The notes under the pieces are model-generated. The model was given only the letters and a program-made list of their open reading frames with translations. It was not told the origin of the DNA and searched no databases. Positions 15,319 to 24,649 of a stretch of DNA of 64,000 nt are shown piece by piece. Source of the DNA: Planctomycetota bacterium. GTDB taxonomy: Bacteria > Planctomycetota > Planctomycetia > Pirellulales > PLA5. The DNA is taken from assembly GCA_003576845.1 (NCBI GenBank), contig QEVJ01000035.1:1-64000 (forward strand), read 5' to 3'. The position numbers were made by a program, and so were the translations under genes. Positions within the stretch are counted from its first letter, which is position 1, and every line of letters starts with the position of its first letter.

Positions 15319-18300
15319 CTAGGGTCCGATCTCGAACAGCATCTTGTTGTCCTGCTGGCCGTTCCAGATTCGCAGCTTGCCGTCCTGGCCGCCGGTGACG
15401 ATCAGCTTGCCGTCTTCGCTCGTGGCCACGCCGTATTGAAACGCGCTCGTGCCGTAGTTCCGCACGTTGCCGCCGTCGCCGGCGCGGTGCACGCGGGCGG
15501 CGCCTTCGCCGTTGGCCGACACCAGCTCGTCGCCGTCGCCGATGAACGTAATCGAAACGACTTCCTTCTGCGCGTTGGCGATCGTGCGGACTTGTTCGCC
15601 GGTGAGGAAGTCCCAGATCTTGATCGCGTTGTCCGCGCCGCAACTGGCGAGCCGCCGGCCGTCGCTCTTCCACGTTACGCCCAGCACGTGTCCCGTGTGT
15701 CCTTCGAAGCCGCGAGCGAGTTTGCCCGCGGCCACGTCCCAGACTTTCATGAACCGATCGGCAGCGCAGGATGCCAGCGACTGTCCGTCGGGCGAGAAGT
15801 CGAGGGCGAAGATCGTATCGCTGTGGGCGTCGGCGAACTCGCGGACGAGCGCGCCGTCGGCGACGTTCCACAGCTTGAGCTGGCCGCTGCGCGAGGGTTG
15901 GCCGCTGCCCGTCGCCAGCGTCTTGCCGTCGGGACTCCAGGCGAGCGCGAGCACGCGGTCGACGAGCGTCACCGAGTCTTCCGGCTTGCCGATGGTTCGC
16001 TCGTGGATCCACTCGGGATTCACGTTCCAGCGGACGACCGCTTTCTCGGCCGCGCTGGCGAGCGATCCGTCGGCAAGAAACGCCACGGCGGCGACGGGCG
16101 CGGTGTGGCCCGCGAGCGTGTCGAGCGGGGTCCCGTTGTCGCCGCTGTAGAGGTGCACGACGTTGTCTTCGCCTGCCGCGGCGAGCCGGAGACCATCGGG
16201 GGAGAATGCCAGCGCTCGCCGCGGTTTTTCGGCCGAGGTTGCCGCCTGCTGCGCGGTTTGCAAGTCGGCCTCGGCCTGTTTGACTGTCGCCTCGGCGGCT
16301 TGCACGGCGGTTTGAGCCTTTGGCACGGCGTCGGCTGCTGTCTTGGCGGCGGCATCGGCGACTTCGATCGCCTTGACCGACGCCGTCACGGCCGACATCG
16401 CCGTCTGCACTTCGCCCTCGGCCTTCTGAAACACTTCGGTTGCCTGCTTGAGCTTCTGCTCGTTCTGCTTGACGGTGTTCTCGGCTTGGGGTACGGCTTG
16501 CGTGGCCTTCTGTTTGGCCTGTTCCGCGTCCTGACGGAGCTTCGTCGCGTCGGCGAGGGTTTTTTCGGCGGCGGTTTTGGCGTCTTGAGCCGCCTTGAGC
16601 GCGGCTGCGGCGTCGGTAGCGGTTTTTTCCGCGGCGGCGAACGCTTCTTGAGCCGCTTTGGCTTTCGCTTCCGCATCGAGCTTGGATTTCTCCGCCGCAG
16701 CGAGCGCGTCCTTGAGGCCGGCGTTATCCGGCTCCTTGTCGCTGGCGGCTTTGGCGGCGACGGCGGCATCGGCGGCTTGCTTGGCGGCATCGGCGGCCTG
16801 CTTGGATGCTTGCTCGGCGGCGGTCTTGGCCTGGGTCGCGTTGTTGGCGGCGGCTTGCGCGTCGGCGGCTGTCTTGTCGGCAGTTTGCTTCGCGGCTTGG
16901 GCCTTGTCGACGTTCGTTTTCGATTCGTCGAATGCTTTGTCGGCCGCTTCCTTGTCGGCGATCGCCTTCGTAACGGCGGCTTTCGCGTCGGCCAGCGCTT
17001 GTTCGGCCATCTGCTTGTCGGCGGTCGGTTTCTTGGCCGCTTCCTGTTTTTCGGCGAGCTGTTTTTCGGCGGCCGCCTTGCCTTCGGTCGCCTTCTTGAC
17101 GTTCTCCGCTTCCGTCTTGGCGAGCATTTCGGCCTGCGGCACCGCTTGCTTGCGCTCTTCGAGGCGAGCCTTCGTCGCCGCGACGACCCGGCCGGCCTTC
17201 TCGAACTGCAACTGAGTCCAAACGTGTCCCTTCACCTCGCCGAGCGATTGGTTGTTCTCCGCGTTCCACACGCGAACCGTGTTGTTTTCGCCGGCCGTGG
17301 CCAGCCGCTTTCCGTCGGGGCGCACGGCAATCGCGAGCACCGCCGCGCCATGGTTGAGGTTGCGAATCTCGTTTCCGCCCTCGACGTTCCAGACGCGCAG
17401 CGTTCCGTCGCGGCTGCCGGAGGCGAGTTGCTTCCCGTCGGACGACGCGAGGGCGAGCGCCGCGATCGGACCGCCGTGACCCTTAAGCTCCTTGACCGGC
17501 GCGGGCGGAGCGTCGGCTTTGATGTCGGCGGCCACGTCCCAGAGCCGGATTACGTTGTCGGCATGACCCGTCGCGAGTTGCTTGCCGCCGAGGACCAGGG
17601 CGACCGCCGTAATCGGCGCGGGCGTTTCCCAGTGAGCGATCTGGGCGCCGTCGGCCGCGTTCCAGATGCGAATCGTCTTGTCTTCGCTGCCGCTGTAGAG
17701 CTTGGCCCCGTCCGGCGCGATCGCCACGCCGGTGACGGCGGCCGCGTGTCCTGCGAGCGTGCGGACCGACTTCTTCTCTACGGCGTCGAGCCACTCGATC
17801 TTGCCGCTCGCTTCGCCGATCGCGAGCCACTTGCCGTCGGCGCTGGCGGCCATCGACCGGGCCGCATCGGCCGCGAGCGCGATTTCGCCCACGCGCACGT
17901 CGTGCTGCCGTCGCCAGATTTTCGCGGTTCGGAAGCCGCCCATCGCGATGCGTTCGCCGTCGGGGCTGAAGGCGAGCGATTGGATCAAATCGAGATCGGC
18001 CACGCCGGGCTGCGCGTAGACGCCGGTCTTCAAGAGTTCCGGATCGGTGAGCCGGCCTAGCTCGAGTCCGCTCAGTCCGTGGTACAGGTGAACTTGATTC
18101 GCGCGGCCCGCGGCGACGGTTTGTCCGTCACCGGTGATCGCGACGGCGAAGATCGGGTTCACGCCCGGCGGCAGCGGTTGCCATTTCGTCGGCCCGCGGC
18201 CTTTGACCTCGCCCTTGGCCCCCTGGTCGATCCAGAGCTTCAAGAGGGCGAGTTCTTCGGGCGAAAGCGGCTTCGCGCCGACCTTGTTGCCGGCGGGCGG

Positions 18301-18618
18301 CATGATCGTGTCGATCGTATGCGAGGCCGCCATGAACAGCCGGCTCTCGGCGCTCTTGCCCGGGGCGACGATCGGACCGTCCGCTCCGCCCTTGGCGATG
18401 GTTTGGGGTGTTTCGAGGACGACGTCGTATTCCGAGTCGGTTGCGTTGTGGCAAGCGAGGCAACTCCGCGTAAAGATCGGCAGCATTTCCTGCTCGAAGT
18501 CGACGGGCGTATCGCGCTTGAGTTCCGCGACGGGCAGCGGCGCGGGCTTGTCCTCGGAGCTCGAACGGCCCGCGAGGACGATGAGCAGCGCAAGCGTGGT
18601 GATTGGCGTTCGTTGCAT
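15319..18618 (-). CDS. Secreted c-type cytochrome/WD40 protein with an alanine-rich helical insert
   Basis: The 1099-residue protein starts with a signal peptide ('MQRTPITTLALLIVLAGRSS'), then a planctomycete-type cytochrome c domain with one heme site CLACH (53-57) and 'IMPPAGNKVGAKPLSPEELALLKLWIDQG'. Many WD40 repeats follow ('GHAAAVTGVAIAPDGAKLYSGSEDKTIRIWN'), then about 325 residues of Ala/Lys/Glu helix (DNA about 16225-17200), then a second WD40 block to the end. The protein probably lies in the periplasm or on the cell surface and carries heme. ATG 18618 is chosen because it starts the signal peptide; the frame is open to 18864 through repeat sequence. It follows the PPC and DUF1549 genes on the same strand. 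Confidence 0.85.
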   Translation of the reverse strand: MQRTPITTLALLIVLAGRSSSEDKPAPLPVAELKRDTPVDFEQEMLPIFTRSCLACHNATDSEYDVVLETPQTIAKGGADGPIVAPGKSAESRLFMAASHTIDTIMPPAGNKVGAKPLSPEELALLKLWIDQGAKGEVKGRGPTKWQPLPPGVNPIFAVAITGDGQTVAAGRANQVHLYHGLSGLELGRLTDPELLKTGVYAQPGVADLDLIQSLAFSPDGERIAMGGFRTAKIWRRQHDVRVGEIALAADAARSMAASADGKWLAIGEASGKIEWLDAVEKKSVRTLAGHAAAVTGVAIAPDGAKLYSGSEDKTIRIWNAADGAQIAHWETPAPITAVALVLGGKQLATGHADNVIRLWDVAADIKADAPPAPVKELKGHGGPIAALALASSDGKQLASGSRDGTLRVWNVEGGNEIRNLNHGAAVLAIAVRPDGKRLATAGENNTVRVWNAENNQSLGEVKGHVWTQLQFEKAGRVVAATKARLEERKQAVPQAEMLAKTEAENVKKATEGKAAAEKQLAEKQEAAKKPTADKQMAEQALADAKAAVTKAIADKEAADKAFDESKTNVDKAQAAKQTADKTAADAQAAANNATQAKTAAEQASKQAADAAKQAADAAVAAKAASDKEPDNAGLKDALAAAEKSKLDAEAKAKAAQEAFAAAEKTATDAAAALKAAQDAKTAAEKTLADATKLRQDAEQAKQKATQAVPQAENTVKQNEQKLKQATEVFQKAEGEVQTAMSAVTASVKAIEVADAAAKTAADAVPKAQTAVQAAEATVKQAEADLQTAQQAATSAEKPRRALAFSPDGLRLAAAGEDNVVHLYSGDNGTPLDTLAGHTAPVAAVAFLADGSLASAAEKAVVRWNVNPEWIHERTIGKPEDSVTLVDRVLALAWSPDGKTLATGSGQPSRSGQLKLWNVADGALVREFADAHSDTIFALDFSPDGQSLASCAADRFMKVWDVAAGKLARGFEGHTGHVLGVTWKSDGRRLASCGADNAIKIWDFLTGEQVRTIANAQKEVVSITFIGDGDELVSANGEGAARVHRAGDGGNVRNYGTSAFQYGVATSEDGKLIVTGGQDGKLRIWNGQQDNKMLFEIGP

Positions 18619-18691
18619 GATCAGGATCCAGTTCGTGAACGTGGCGCCGGAACGGAGAAGCGTCGTCCGAGAGTTCATACTCGATCGCGTA

Positions 18692-18751
18692 GTTGAGTTG
18701 GCTAATTTTTTAACGCAGAGGGCGCAGAGGTCTCGCAGAGGCCGCAGAGAA
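18692..18751 (+). repeat. CGCAGAGG-type dispersed repeat, copy 1
   Basis: GTTGAGTTGG is followed by a T-rich run and TTTTTTAACGCAGAG, then further GCGCAGAGG and CGCAGAG units. The same ordered string starts at 53907. It lies upstream of the cytochrome/WD40 gene, in the opposite orientation to that gene. Confidence 0.8.
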
Positions 18752-18878
18752 TTCAATGCGAGATTCGCGAGTTGGACGATGTTTTTGCGTGGGACTGCTA
18801 TGGTCTTCTCCGCGTACTCTGCGACAAAAAACCAAGCAACTTGTTTTTGTATCAAGCCGAGCATACTACGCGGCAGTA

Positions 18879-21800
18879 CTATTTGCTTTCTGCTTGCTTC
18901 TCGTTGATCACCACCGTAAACTCCGCTTTTTGGCGCAGGTCTTGGCCATTGAACTTGAGCCGTGCTTCGACCGTGAGTTTGCGTTCGCCGGGCTGGGCGT
19001 TCTTATCGGCCTTGAGCGCGAGCTTGCCTTCGTTCTGACCACCCGGAAGCTTGAGCGGATCGGCGCTTACGCCGCGGGCATTGTCGTTCGTCACGACCAA
19101 TTCGACTTCCTCGGTGAAACCGTAGAGCCGCGCGACCGACACGGGCAACTCCGCCTGGCCGCCTTGATCGACCGCCACGCTCGGCGACGGGAACGCGATC
19201 GTGACGGGCGTTTCGGCGATCTTGATGAGAATCGGCGTCGAGTAGATCGCCACGTTCACGTTTTTCGGTTTGGCCTGCTCGTTGATCTGGTTGAGCGTTT
19301 GATTTGCCTGTTGCTTGGCTTGCTCGGCGCGTTTCGACTTTTCGGCGGCGTCGCTCGCCGCCTTGTCGGCTGCGGTCTTCGCTTCGGCCATTTGCTGAGA
19401 CTTGGCGGCCGCTTCGGTCATCGCTTGGGCGGCGGCGTTCTTCTTTTCGGTGGCGGCCTGGACCTTTGCCGCCGCGTCGGCTGCGGTTTTTTCGGCCGTT
19501 TGTGCGGCGGCGGCGAGATTCGCGTCGTCGGCTTTGGCCATTGCCGCGTCCTTGGCGGCTTTGGCCGCGGCGGCTGCTTGATCGGCTTGCTGCCGGGCTT
19601 GCTTCAACTCCTGCTCGGCGGCGGCGAGGGCATCGGCTGCTTGCTTGGCCGCGGCCGCCGCGTCGTTCGCCGTCTTTTCGGCGTCTTGTTTGCGTTGCTG
19701 GGTCTGCTTGGCTTCGTCCGCGACTTGCTGCGCGATTTTGTCGAGCATCTCCTTGTCGTTCTTTGCCGCCTCGGCCGCCTCGGGATTGCGGCGATAGTTC
19801 GGCCACTGCGTCTGGCCCTTGAGCACGAACGCATAGATGCCCGGCTTGACGTTCTGGTTGATCGACAATTCGAGGTTGGCCGATGCCTGATCGCCATTGA
19901 CGTTCACGTTCGGCTTGCCCATGTTTTGCGGCAGGCCGTCGGCTTGCAGGTTGATCTGGCCCTTGAAGTCGCCGTGGCGCGTGACTTGGACGGGGATTTG
20001 CAGCTTGCCGCCGCGCGACGTTTCGAGCATCTTGCCTTCGCCGGCGCGAACGACCGCGGGGGCCGTTTCCGCCGCTGTCACGGCGAGCACCAGCGACCGC
20101 GCGAGCCGCGCCCGCGAGGTCTCGTTGCCGTTCTGTGCGGGCACGACGACCGCGCCGGTCCGGGCCGTGCGCGTCCGCACTTCCTCGCCGATCTTCGCCC
20201 TTCCCACGATCTTGATCTCGCCGACCCAATCGACGACGGACGGGTCCGCGACGAGCGTGACGACGCCCAGCGAATCGTCGCGGCCGATCATCGCCGGGGC
20301 GGCGGTCACGCCCATCGGCAAGCCTTCCACGGCCAGTTCGATCTCGCCCGCAAAGCCGTCGCGGCGAAATGCGAGCACGTCGAGCGCGATCGCGCCTCCT
20401 TTGCGCAACAGCGGCGGCGCGGCGGGAACGGCTTGCTGATCCTGCTGAGGCTCGTCCGGAAGCGAAACTACGGCGAGACGGAAGTCGGGCTGCTCCTGCC
20501 GAATCGCCAGGCGATACACGAACCGCGGATTGCCGCGATTGCGATAATAAAGGTCGCGAATCGTAATGCGATAGGCACCGTCGTCGGGCACGGCGAAGCG
20601 ATAGGCCGCGTCGCCGCTGCGCGTGCGAAAGCGGCGGTAGTTATTGCCACCGAGGTTCTCGCGATCATCGTCGAGCTCCTGGAGCACGGAAATCTCCTCC
20701 TCGCCCTTGTCGTTTTTCGTCACCCGCTCGACGAGCACGTAGGGATCGGCCGACGTGCCGAGCCGCTGGGCGAGGACTTCGATCCAATACACTTCGCCCT
20801 TCTTGGCCTCGAACGCCACGCGATCCACGTCGCCGCGGAGATGAAACTGCCCGACGAACTCGCACGGCAGCGCGATTTTCTGCGCGGCCGCGGCGTCGTT
20901 GTTCGGCTCTTGCTCGACGATTACCGGCGCGGACGCGAAGCCGATGAGCACGGGATTCGTCGGCCCGGCCGGCGTTGGGTGCTGATACGAGAACGCATCC
21001 AAGCCCGACTCTTCGGACTCGATGAGGCCGGGAATTGCCAGCGTCTGGCGCAGCGCGGGATCGGCGGGGATGTCGAGTTCGACCTCGATTTTTTCGAGTG
21101 GTCGCCCGCTTGTATTCAAGCCCTCGACGGGCGCGCCGCCGGGCAGGTTGCGGCCGTAGAGCGCGATCCGCTGCTTCTTGCCCGACTCGCCGCACGGCGG
21201 AAACGCGAAATCGACGACCGGCCCAGTGGTCGCCACGAGACGATAAGCAAACTCCTCGCCGCCGCGATACGTGTGATCGTGCAGCTTGACGAAGTAGTCG
21301 CCGTCGGCCGGCGCCGTGAAGTCGATTACCGGATCGCGGCGCACGCTATCGCGCGCCCGGGCGAGCTCGTTGCCGGCGGCGTCGAGCAACACGAGCGTGC
21401 CGTTGAGCTTTGTGTCGAGCCGATACGCTTGGCAGTCGAGCACGACGCGCTGATTTGCCTTGAGCGCGAGCTTGAAGACGTCGAAGTTTTCGCCGTCGGC
21501 CGTGCCGTAGACGACCGAATCGAGCGGCAAGGGTGTGGCCGTTGCCGCGTCGTTGTTCGGCTCTTTTTCGAGCGCGTCGGGCTGAGCCGCGACCACGAAC
21601 GCTTTCGGGTTGCTCGCGCCGTATTTGCCGACGACGCGAACGTCGTAAATCCCCGGCGGAACGTCGGCGGCGATCGAGACGGTAAACTGATTCGGCGACG
21701 GCCGCGGGGGCAGAAACTCGTTCGGCGGCGTCTCCTTCGCCTTGCCGGAAATGCCCGGATGCGAAAACCAGAGCCGGCTGGGCGGGTCGAGGTCTTTGCC

Positions 21801-21950
21801 GCCGATCGTCGCGTCGATTGTCGCCCCCGGGCGGCCGCCGAGCGGGAAAACGGTATTGAGCTGTGCGGTCGGAAGCTGCGCGACCGCGGGAGAGATCAGC
21901 AACGCGAAGATCACGAGCGCGGCGCAGGACTTGGAGCAGATCCACATCAT
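18879..21950 (-). CDS. Secreted protein with PPC domains and an alanine-rich helical insert
   Basis: The 1023-residue protein has a signal peptide ('ALVIFALLISPAVAQ'), an Ig-like N-terminal region ('VFPLGGRPGATIDATIGGKDLD'), and two bacterial pre-peptidase C-terminal (PPC) domains each announced by 'EPNNDAA'. A run of beta-sandwich segments follows, then about 180 residues of Ala/Lys/Gln helix (DNA about 19260-19790) and a terminal beta domain. There is no catalytic site, so it is likely a structural or binding partner outside the cytoplasm. The frame is open up to 23954, but that part is a shadow of the DUF1549 gene; ATG 21950 starts the signal peptide. It sits between the DUF1549 and cytochrome/WD40 genes on the same strand, suggesting joint function. 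Confidence 0.82.
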   Translation of the reverse strand: MMWICSKSCAALVIFALLISPAVAQLPTAQLNTVFPLGGRPGATIDATIGGKDLDPPSRLWFSHPGISGKAKETPPNEFLPPRPSPNQFTVSIAADVPPGIYDVRVVGKYGASNPKAFVVAAQPDALEKEPNNDAATATPLPLDSVVYGTADGENFDVFKLALKANQRVVLDCQAYRLDTKLNGTLVLLDAAGNELARARDSVRRDPVIDFTAPADGDYFVKLHDHTYRGGEEFAYRLVATTGPVVDFAFPPCGESGKKQRIALYGRNLPGGAPVEGLNTSGRPLEKIEVELDIPADPALRQTLAIPGLIESEESGLDAFSYQHPTPAGPTNPVLIGFASAPVIVEQEPNNDAAAAQKIALPCEFVGQFHLRGDVDRVAFEAKKGEVYWIEVLAQRLGTSADPYVLVERVTKNDKGEEEISVLQELDDDRENLGGNNYRRFRTRSGDAAYRFAVPDDGAYRITIRDLYYRNRGNPRFVYRLAIRQEQPDFRLAVVSLPDEPQQDQQAVPAAPPLLRKGGAIALDVLAFRRDGFAGEIELAVEGLPMGVTAAPAMIGRDDSLGVVTLVADPSVVDWVGEIKIVGRAKIGEEVRTRTARTGAVVVPAQNGNETSRARLARSLVLAVTAAETAPAVVRAGEGKMLETSRGGKLQIPVQVTRHGDFKGQINLQADGLPQNMGKPNVNVNGDQASANLELSINQNVKPGIYAFVLKGQTQWPNYRRNPEAAEAAKNDKEMLDKIAQQVADEAKQTQQRKQDAEKTANDAAAAAKQAADALAAAEQELKQARQQADQAAAAAKAAKDAAMAKADDANLAAAAQTAEKTAADAAAKVQAATEKKNAAAQAMTEAAAKSQQMAEAKTAADKAASDAAEKSKRAEQAKQQANQTLNQINEQAKPKNVNVAIYSTPILIKIAETPVTIAFPSPSVAVDQGGQAELPVSVARLYGFTEEVELVVTNDNARGVSADPLKLPGGQNEGKLALKADKNAQPGERKLTVEARLKFNGQDLRQKAEFTVVINEKQAESK

Positions 21951-21978
21951 GGAAGCTCGCATTCTGGTTGTAGCGGCG

Positions 21979-22082
21979 CAACGCAGGGGACATCGTTTTT
22001 TCCAAACGCAGAGGACGCGGAGGACGCAGAGAAGATTTGCATTCTCTGCGCTTCCTCTGCGTCCTCCGCATCCCCTGCGTTG
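21979..22082. repeat. Nested inverted repeat of the CGCAGAGG type between two genes of the module
   Basis: The outer arms are CAACGCAGGGGA (21979-21990) and TCCCCTGCGTTG (22071-22082), a perfect 12-bp match. Inside, GAGGACGC/ACGCAGAGAA units pair with TTCTCTGCG/CTCTGCGTCCTC. The whole can fold into a long hairpin in the 185-bp gap after the DUF1549 gene and before the PPC gene. Confidence 0.85.
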
Positions 22083-22135
22083 AATCCATCGACTCGACCT
22101 CGCGAGTGCGCCGCGATCGAGCCGTCCGCCGTGTT

Positions 22136-24649
22136 CTAGTGGTTGAATTGGAATTGTTTGGTATTGATGACGACCCAGATCAGGTCTTCGTAGGCTTGCT
22201 TGAGCTTTCCCTCGTCGTCGCCGGCTTTGGCGAGGTGGGCTTTGGCGATTTCGAGCTCTTGCGCGTCGGGAGCGCGGGAGAACGCGGTCAAATACAATTC
22301 CTTGATCCGCTCCTCGTGCGAGCGGTCTTTCGCCCGTGTGAGCTGCGCCGCGCGGCCTTCGCCCGACGAAATCTTCCCCTGCAAGTCGCCGGAGTTGAGC
22401 AAGTGCAGGCTTTGGGCGAGGTTGGCGTCGCCGGAGCGCTCGCATTCGCAGGCGCTCGAACCTTCGGGTTTGCCGAAGACGGTGAGGAAGTACGAATTGA
22501 AGGCGTTGTCCGGAAGCTGGACCGCGCGGGTGCCGGCGGGGACGCCGCCAAAGCGCGTGGTCGAAGCCGTCACGCGATCGATCGAGTCGAGTAGCACTTC
22601 GGCCGGCATCCGCTTGGGATAGTAGCGCGAAAAATTCTGCTTGTCCTTCGCGTTGTAGGCGTTCGGCAGCGAACTGAGCTGGTACGTCGTCGACGTGCAG
22701 ATCGTCTTGAGCAGGGCCTTCGTATCGAACTTGCCGTCGACGAAGTGCTTGGCGAGCGCGTCGAGCAGCGCGGGATTCGACGCGGGGTTCGTGATCCGCA
22801 TGTCGTCTTCCGGATCGACCAGGCCGCGCGAGAAGAAATGCTTCCAATAGCGATTTACTAGCGACTTGGCGAAGAACGGATTGTCGGGCTGCGTCATCCA
22901 ATCGACGAGGGCGTGCCGCGGATCGTCGTCCGGCGAAAGCTGCATGGGATTGCTGCCCAAACCGGTCGGCGGAACGTCCTGATTCGTTTTGGGATTCTTC
23001 GCCGAAGCGGCGCCGCGGCGGTGAAAGATGCGGTCCTCTTCGCGCTCCTCGCCGGGCTTGCGGCCGACCTGCGAGAAGAACGCCGCGAAGCCGTAATAAT
23101 CCTGCTGGCTCCACTTCTCGAACGGATGGTGATGGCAGCGTGCGCACTGGATGCGCAGGCCCAGAAAGAGTTGCGCGGTGTCTTCGAGTTGCTGCGTCGA
23201 GTCCTTGACTTCGCGATACCAGGCGACCGGCGGGTTTTCGCCGACCTCGCCCGAGGCAGCGATAACGTCGCGGACGAACTCGTCGTAGGGCTTGTTCTCG
23301 TAGATGCTCTGGCGAATCCAATCGTGGAACGCGAAGGTCGAGTTCTTGTGCTGCTCTTGCGTGCGGCGGTTGCGGAGGATCGCGTTCCATTTGTTGGCGA
23401 AGTAGTCGGCATAGTCGCCGCTGGAGAGCAGGCGGTCGACGAGCTTGTCGCGTTTGGCGGCGTCGGTGTCGGCGAGGAAGGCTTGCGATTCTTCGAGCGT
23501 GGGCAAGCGGCCGGCGAGATCGAGCGTCACGCGGCGCATGTAGGTCGCGTCGTCGCAAACTTCCGACGGCGGCAGACCGAGCACCTTGAGCTTGGCGAAC
23601 ACGAGTTCGTCGACGAAGTTCTTGGCCGGCGGGAGCGAGGCGATGTCGATTCCCAGCGGGATCGTCGCCCGGAACACCGCGACCTGACCCTGGAACCGGG
23701 CCATGACGGCGACGTCGCCCGTAAGCTGATTCGTCTTTACCAATCCCGTCGGACTGATCTCGGCCATTTCCGTGTCGTTCGCGTCGAATTGCGCGATTTG
23801 CGTCACGTCCTCGGTCGAGCCGTCGGTGTAAAACGCGGTAACTTGAAGTTGCTGTTCGCCGCCGGCGACCATCGTTCGCTCGTGCGGGAAAACTTCGATC
23901 CGCGTGATCTTGGGGTCTTCGGGCTTGCCGTAGGGCATGCCTTGCTCGATCCACCGGCGGATGATCCGGTGGTTGTAGGAATCTTCGACGATGCGGGCGC
24001 CGCCGCCGTGCGGCACGCGGCCGATTCCCTTTTCGATCAGCAAGCTTCGATCGGGCGCGGCCGGGAACAACCGTCGGCCGCGGGCTTCATTCACGAGGTG
24101 CTCGTAGTCTTCCCTCGGTTCGAAGCCGAGCAGCGACAGCCGAAAACCGTTTTGGCCGCTCGCCTTGCCGTGGCAACCACCGCCGTTGCAACCGAGCTTT
24201 GTGAAGATCGGCACGACCTGGTTCGGAAAATTGACGGGAAGGTCTGCCTGGATGTTGCTGACGCTCACCTTCACGCTGGCGCTGACACCGGCGGGATGCG
24301 AAATGCTGATCGTCGCTTCCCCTTCGGCGACAGGGCGAATGAAGCCCGTTTCGCTCACGCTGACGATGCCTTCGGGAGTGGCCTTGTATTTGACGACGCG
24401 GGTTGCGTCGCGGGTTTGGCCGCTTTGGAACCTGGCGGCGACGACGAGTTGTTGTTGGGCATCGCGACCGGCGAGCTTGAAGCCGCCGTCGGCGATTCGC
24501 CCGTTTTCGAGCACGATTTCGGTGACCTGGCCCAGGTCTTGCCCGGCGTCATTCGCCCGCATCTCGCCCGCGGCAGATGCCAGCACGGCAGCGGCGGCCG
24601 CGAGAAAACCACGCCATCGTAGCCAACGCGAGATCGTCGTTCGTCGCAT
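22136..24649 (-). CDS. DUF1549/DUF1553 planctomycete protein with Big2-like domains and heme-type motifs
   Basis: The 837-residue protein has an N-terminal signal segment ('FLAAAAAVLASAAGEMRA') and two Big2-like Ig domains (about 45-132 and 245-335). A cytochrome-like motif 'LGCNGGGCHGKASGQ' falls at 152-166. The DUF1549 domain has a CARCH heme motif ('QCARCHHHPFEKWSQQDYYGFAAFF'), and the DUF1553 domain fills the C-terminal third ('SLVNRYWKHFFSRGLVDPEDD'). These families are expanded in Planctomycetes and often sit beside other secreted cytochrome-like proteins; their function is not firmly known. Usually a DUF1501 gene is adjacent; here the PPC and cytochrome/WD40 genes follow instead. It starts the minus-strand run. 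Confidence 0.9.
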   Translation of the reverse strand: MRRTTISRWLRWRGFLAAAAAVLASAAGEMRANDAGQDLGQVTEIVLENGRIADGGFKLAGRDAQQQLVVAARFQSGQTRDATRVVKYKATPEGIVSVSETGFIRPVAEGEATISISHPAGVSASVKVSVSNIQADLPVNFPNQVVPIFTKLGCNGGGCHGKASGQNGFRLSLLGFEPREDYEHLVNEARGRRLFPAAPDRSLLIEKGIGRVPHGGGARIVEDSYNHRIIRRWIEQGMPYGKPEDPKITRIEVFPHERTMVAGGEQQLQVTAFYTDGSTEDVTQIAQFDANDTEMAEISPTGLVKTNQLTGDVAVMARFQGQVAVFRATIPLGIDIASLPPAKNFVDELVFAKLKVLGLPPSEVCDDATYMRRVTLDLAGRLPTLEESQAFLADTDAAKRDKLVDRLLSSGDYADYFANKWNAILRNRRTQEQHKNSTFAFHDWIRQSIYENKPYDEFVRDVIAASGEVGENPPVAWYREVKDSTQQLEDTAQLFLGLRIQCARCHHHPFEKWSQQDYYGFAAFFSQVGRKPGEEREEDRIFHRRGAASAKNPKTNQDVPPTGLGSNPMQLSPDDDPRHALVDWMTQPDNPFFAKSLVNRYWKHFFSRGLVDPEDDMRITNPASNPALLDALAKHFVDGKFDTKALLKTICTSTTYQLSSLPNAYNAKDKQNFSRYYPKRMPAEVLLDSIDRVTASTTRFGGVPAGTRAVQLPDNAFNSYFLTVFGKPEGSSACECERSGDANLAQSLHLLNSGDLQGKISSGEGRAAQLTRAKDRSHEERIKELYLTAFSRAPDAQELEIAKAHLAKAGDDEGKLKQAYEDLIWVVINTKQFQFNH

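Noticed and set aside
16225-17200. Possible tandem DNA repeat or CRISPR-like array
   Set aside because: The repetition comes from Ala/Lys/Glu codons of a helical insert; there are no equal-length repeats with spacers.
14326-18060. A 1244-codon open frame on the plus strand opposite the cytochrome/WD40 gene
   Set aside because: It is an antisense shadow of a GC-rich gene. The minus-strand frame has a signal peptide, heme motif and WD40 repeats; this one has no family features.
18756-22139. A 1127-codon plus-strand open frame opposite the PPC gene
   Set aside because: Same reason: an antisense frame with Arg/Asp-rich composition and no motifs.
21951-23954. Upstream extension of the PPC frame by 668 codons
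   Set aside because: This part overlaps the DUF1549 gene in another frame and has no domain features; the signal peptide starts at 21950.
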